Source: Mycobacterium sp. UM_CSW
GTDB lineage: Bacteria > Actinomycetota > Actinomycetes > Mycobacteriales > Mycobacteriaceae
Assembly (NCBI RefSeq): GCF_000455205.1
Contig: NZ_AUWQ01000017.1
Coordinates: 1-64,000, forward strand
DNA length: 64,000 nt
Direction: 5' to 3'
Under the pieces are notes generated by a model that was given only the letters and a program-made list of their open reading frames with translations, had not been told where the DNA came from and ran no database searches. Made by a program: the position numbers and the translations under genes. Shown piece by piece: positions 63,122 through 64,000 of this stretch (the stretch's first letter is position 1; each line of letters opens with the position of its first letter).

Positions 63122-64000
63122 ATGACCGGTGACGCGACATTGCTTGAAGGGACGATCGCGGTCCCCGGCGGCAACGTGTGGTTCAAACGGGTCGGTGGTG
63201 GCACTGGTCACCCACTGCTCGTGGTCCACGGGGGCCCCGGGCTACCGCACCAATACTTGAGCTCGCTGCAACGGTTGGCCGACGAGCGAGAGGTGATCTT
63301 CTGGGACCAGCTCGGCTGCGGGAATTCCGACTGTCCGTCCGACCCGGGACTTTGGACGATGGAGCGTTCGGTTGCCGAGATGGACGCCGTGGTAAGGGGC
63401 TTGGGGCTGAGCCACTTCCATATCTTCGGCAACTCGTGGGGTGGAATGCTGGCGCAACAATTTGCGCTCGATGTGCCCTCGGGAGCCAGCAGCCTGACTA
63501 TCTCCAACAGCATCGCGTCGATACCCGAGTTCTCGAACATGGTGGCGCGCTTGAAATCCGAGCTGGACCCGGCAACCCAGTCGGCCATCGACCGTCATGA
63601 AGCGGCCGGCACCACCCATGCCGCCGAATACCAGGCCGCCATCCGCACCTGGAATGAAACCTATCTGTGCCGCGTGCGGCCCTGGCCCAGGGACCTCGAG
63701 GACGCGTTCCGGACCATGGGAACCCAGATCTTCGAGACGATGTTCGGCCCGAGCGACTTTCACATCGTCGGGACCATCCGGAGCTGGGATGTGTTCGACC
63801 GGCTACCCGAGATCTCGTTGCCGACCCTGGTCGTCGCGGGCAGGTACGACGAATGCGTGCCGGAACACGCATGGGAAATCCACCGGCGCATAACGGGTTC
63901 GCGGTTCGAGCTGTTCGAGTCCAGCGCTCACATGCCGTTCATCGAGGAGCCCGAGAAGTTCGACCGCGTGATGCGCGAATTCCTGCGGTCGATCGAAGCG
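63122..64000 (+). CDS. Proline iminopeptidase-like alpha/beta hydrolase (3' end outside window)
   Basis: 293 codons are visible and the frame is open to the right edge. The S33 proline-iminopeptidase pattern is clear: HGGPGLPHQYL, WDQLGCGNSD, nucleophile elbow GNSWGGM (Ser about 107), Asp in GRYDEC and His in SSAHMPF. Only the last few residues should be missing. The enzyme releases N-terminal proline or hydrolyses small amides and esters. Confidence 0.9.
   Translation, partial: MTGDATLLEGTIAVPGGNVWFKRVGGGTGHPLLVVHGGPGLPHQYLSSLQRLADEREVIFWDQLGCGNSDCPSDPGLWTMERSVAEMDAVVRGLGLSHFHIFGNSWGGMLAQQFALDVPSGASSLTISNSIASIPEFSNMVARLKSELDPATQSAIDRHEAAGTTHAAEYQAAIRTWNETYLCRVRPWPRDLEDAFRTMGTQIFETMFGPSDFHIVGTIRSWDVFDRLPEISLPTLVVAGRYDECVPEHAWEIHRRITGSRFELFESSAHMPFIEEPEKFDRVMREFLRSIEA

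Overview
The window is high-GC actinobacterial DNA, almost certainly from a Mycobacterium. The supporting signs are a mycofactocin-type SDR, several CYP plus small [3Fe-4S] ferredoxin pairs, many acyl-CoA dehydrogenases, a Tat/lipobox multicopper oxidase of the MmcO type with a RicR-like copper operator elsewhere in the window, frequent GTG/TTG starts and tight ATGA/GTGA overlaps. There are about 60 protein genes. I see no rRNA, tRNA, IS element, phage gene or CRISPR array. No gene-free stretch exceeds 300 bp; the longest, 21221-21501, holds palindromic operator candidates.

Layout. (1) 1-7805: the C-terminal part of a giant protein, cut by the left edge, made of nine and a half tandem ~270-residue units, each apparently two NTF2/SnoaL-like folds. 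(2) 7890-13564 (+): DUF35-thiolase (aldolase-like) fusion, alpha/beta hydrolase, two beta-hydroxyacid dehydrogenases, CYP and ferredoxin. (3) 13561-21220 (-): DUF1330, ferredoxin and CYP; TetR plus an unknown protein; a beta-oxidation set (acyl-CoA dehydrogenase, enoyl-CoA hydratase, thiolase); an amidohydrolase. (4) 21502-31368: carboxymuconolactone decarboxylase-like protein, Rieske oxygenase, a metal-ligand-deficient amidohydrolase, SnoaL, paired acyl-CoA dehydrogenases, another acyl-CoA dehydrogenase, TetR and two SDRs. (5) 31831-40854 (-): SDR, then TetR, ferredoxin, CYP, amidohydrolase, a canonical M24 hydrolase, a degenerate M24 homologue and a double CoA-transferase. (6) 40995-45057 (+): NmrA-like protein, an SDR lacking its Tyr, a cytosolic NMT1-like binding protein and a multicopper oxidase. 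(7) 45061-54218 (-): an eight-gene aromatic meta-cleavage operon (MhpC-, MhpA- and MhpB-like, KstD-like flavoprotein, LLM oxidoreductase, SDR, cyclase, hydrolase) facing an IclR regulator. (8) 54347-64000: second KstD-like flavoprotein, NarL-type two-component pair, M19 peptidase homologue, limonene-epoxide-hydrolase-like protein, MeaB, thiolase, phenolic acid decarboxylase, copper-operator small membrane protein and a truncated proline-iminopeptidase-like hydrolase.

How the genes work together. Most of the window is an accessory catabolic island: oxygenases open or hydroxylate a cyclic substrate, SDRs and flavoproteins oxidise it, CoA-transferases activate acids, and acyl-CoA dehydrogenases, hydratase, thiolases and aldolase-like proteins shorten them. 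The substrate cannot be read from sequence; terpenoid, steroid-like or aromatic acids are plausible.

The least expected signals are regulatory and structural. A 15-bp palindrome, GAGAATnnnATTCTC, recurs (perfect or near-perfect) upstream of six transcription units spread over 54 kb and flanks the TetR gene at 28783, which suggests a local regulon. A different 22-bp operator pair frames the TetR at 39299-39979 and its SDR neighbour. A third TetR (15972-16586) has a perfect 9-bp-arm palindrome at its own promoter. The giant SnoaL-repeat protein and the paired active/degenerate M24 proteins are the most unusual coding features.
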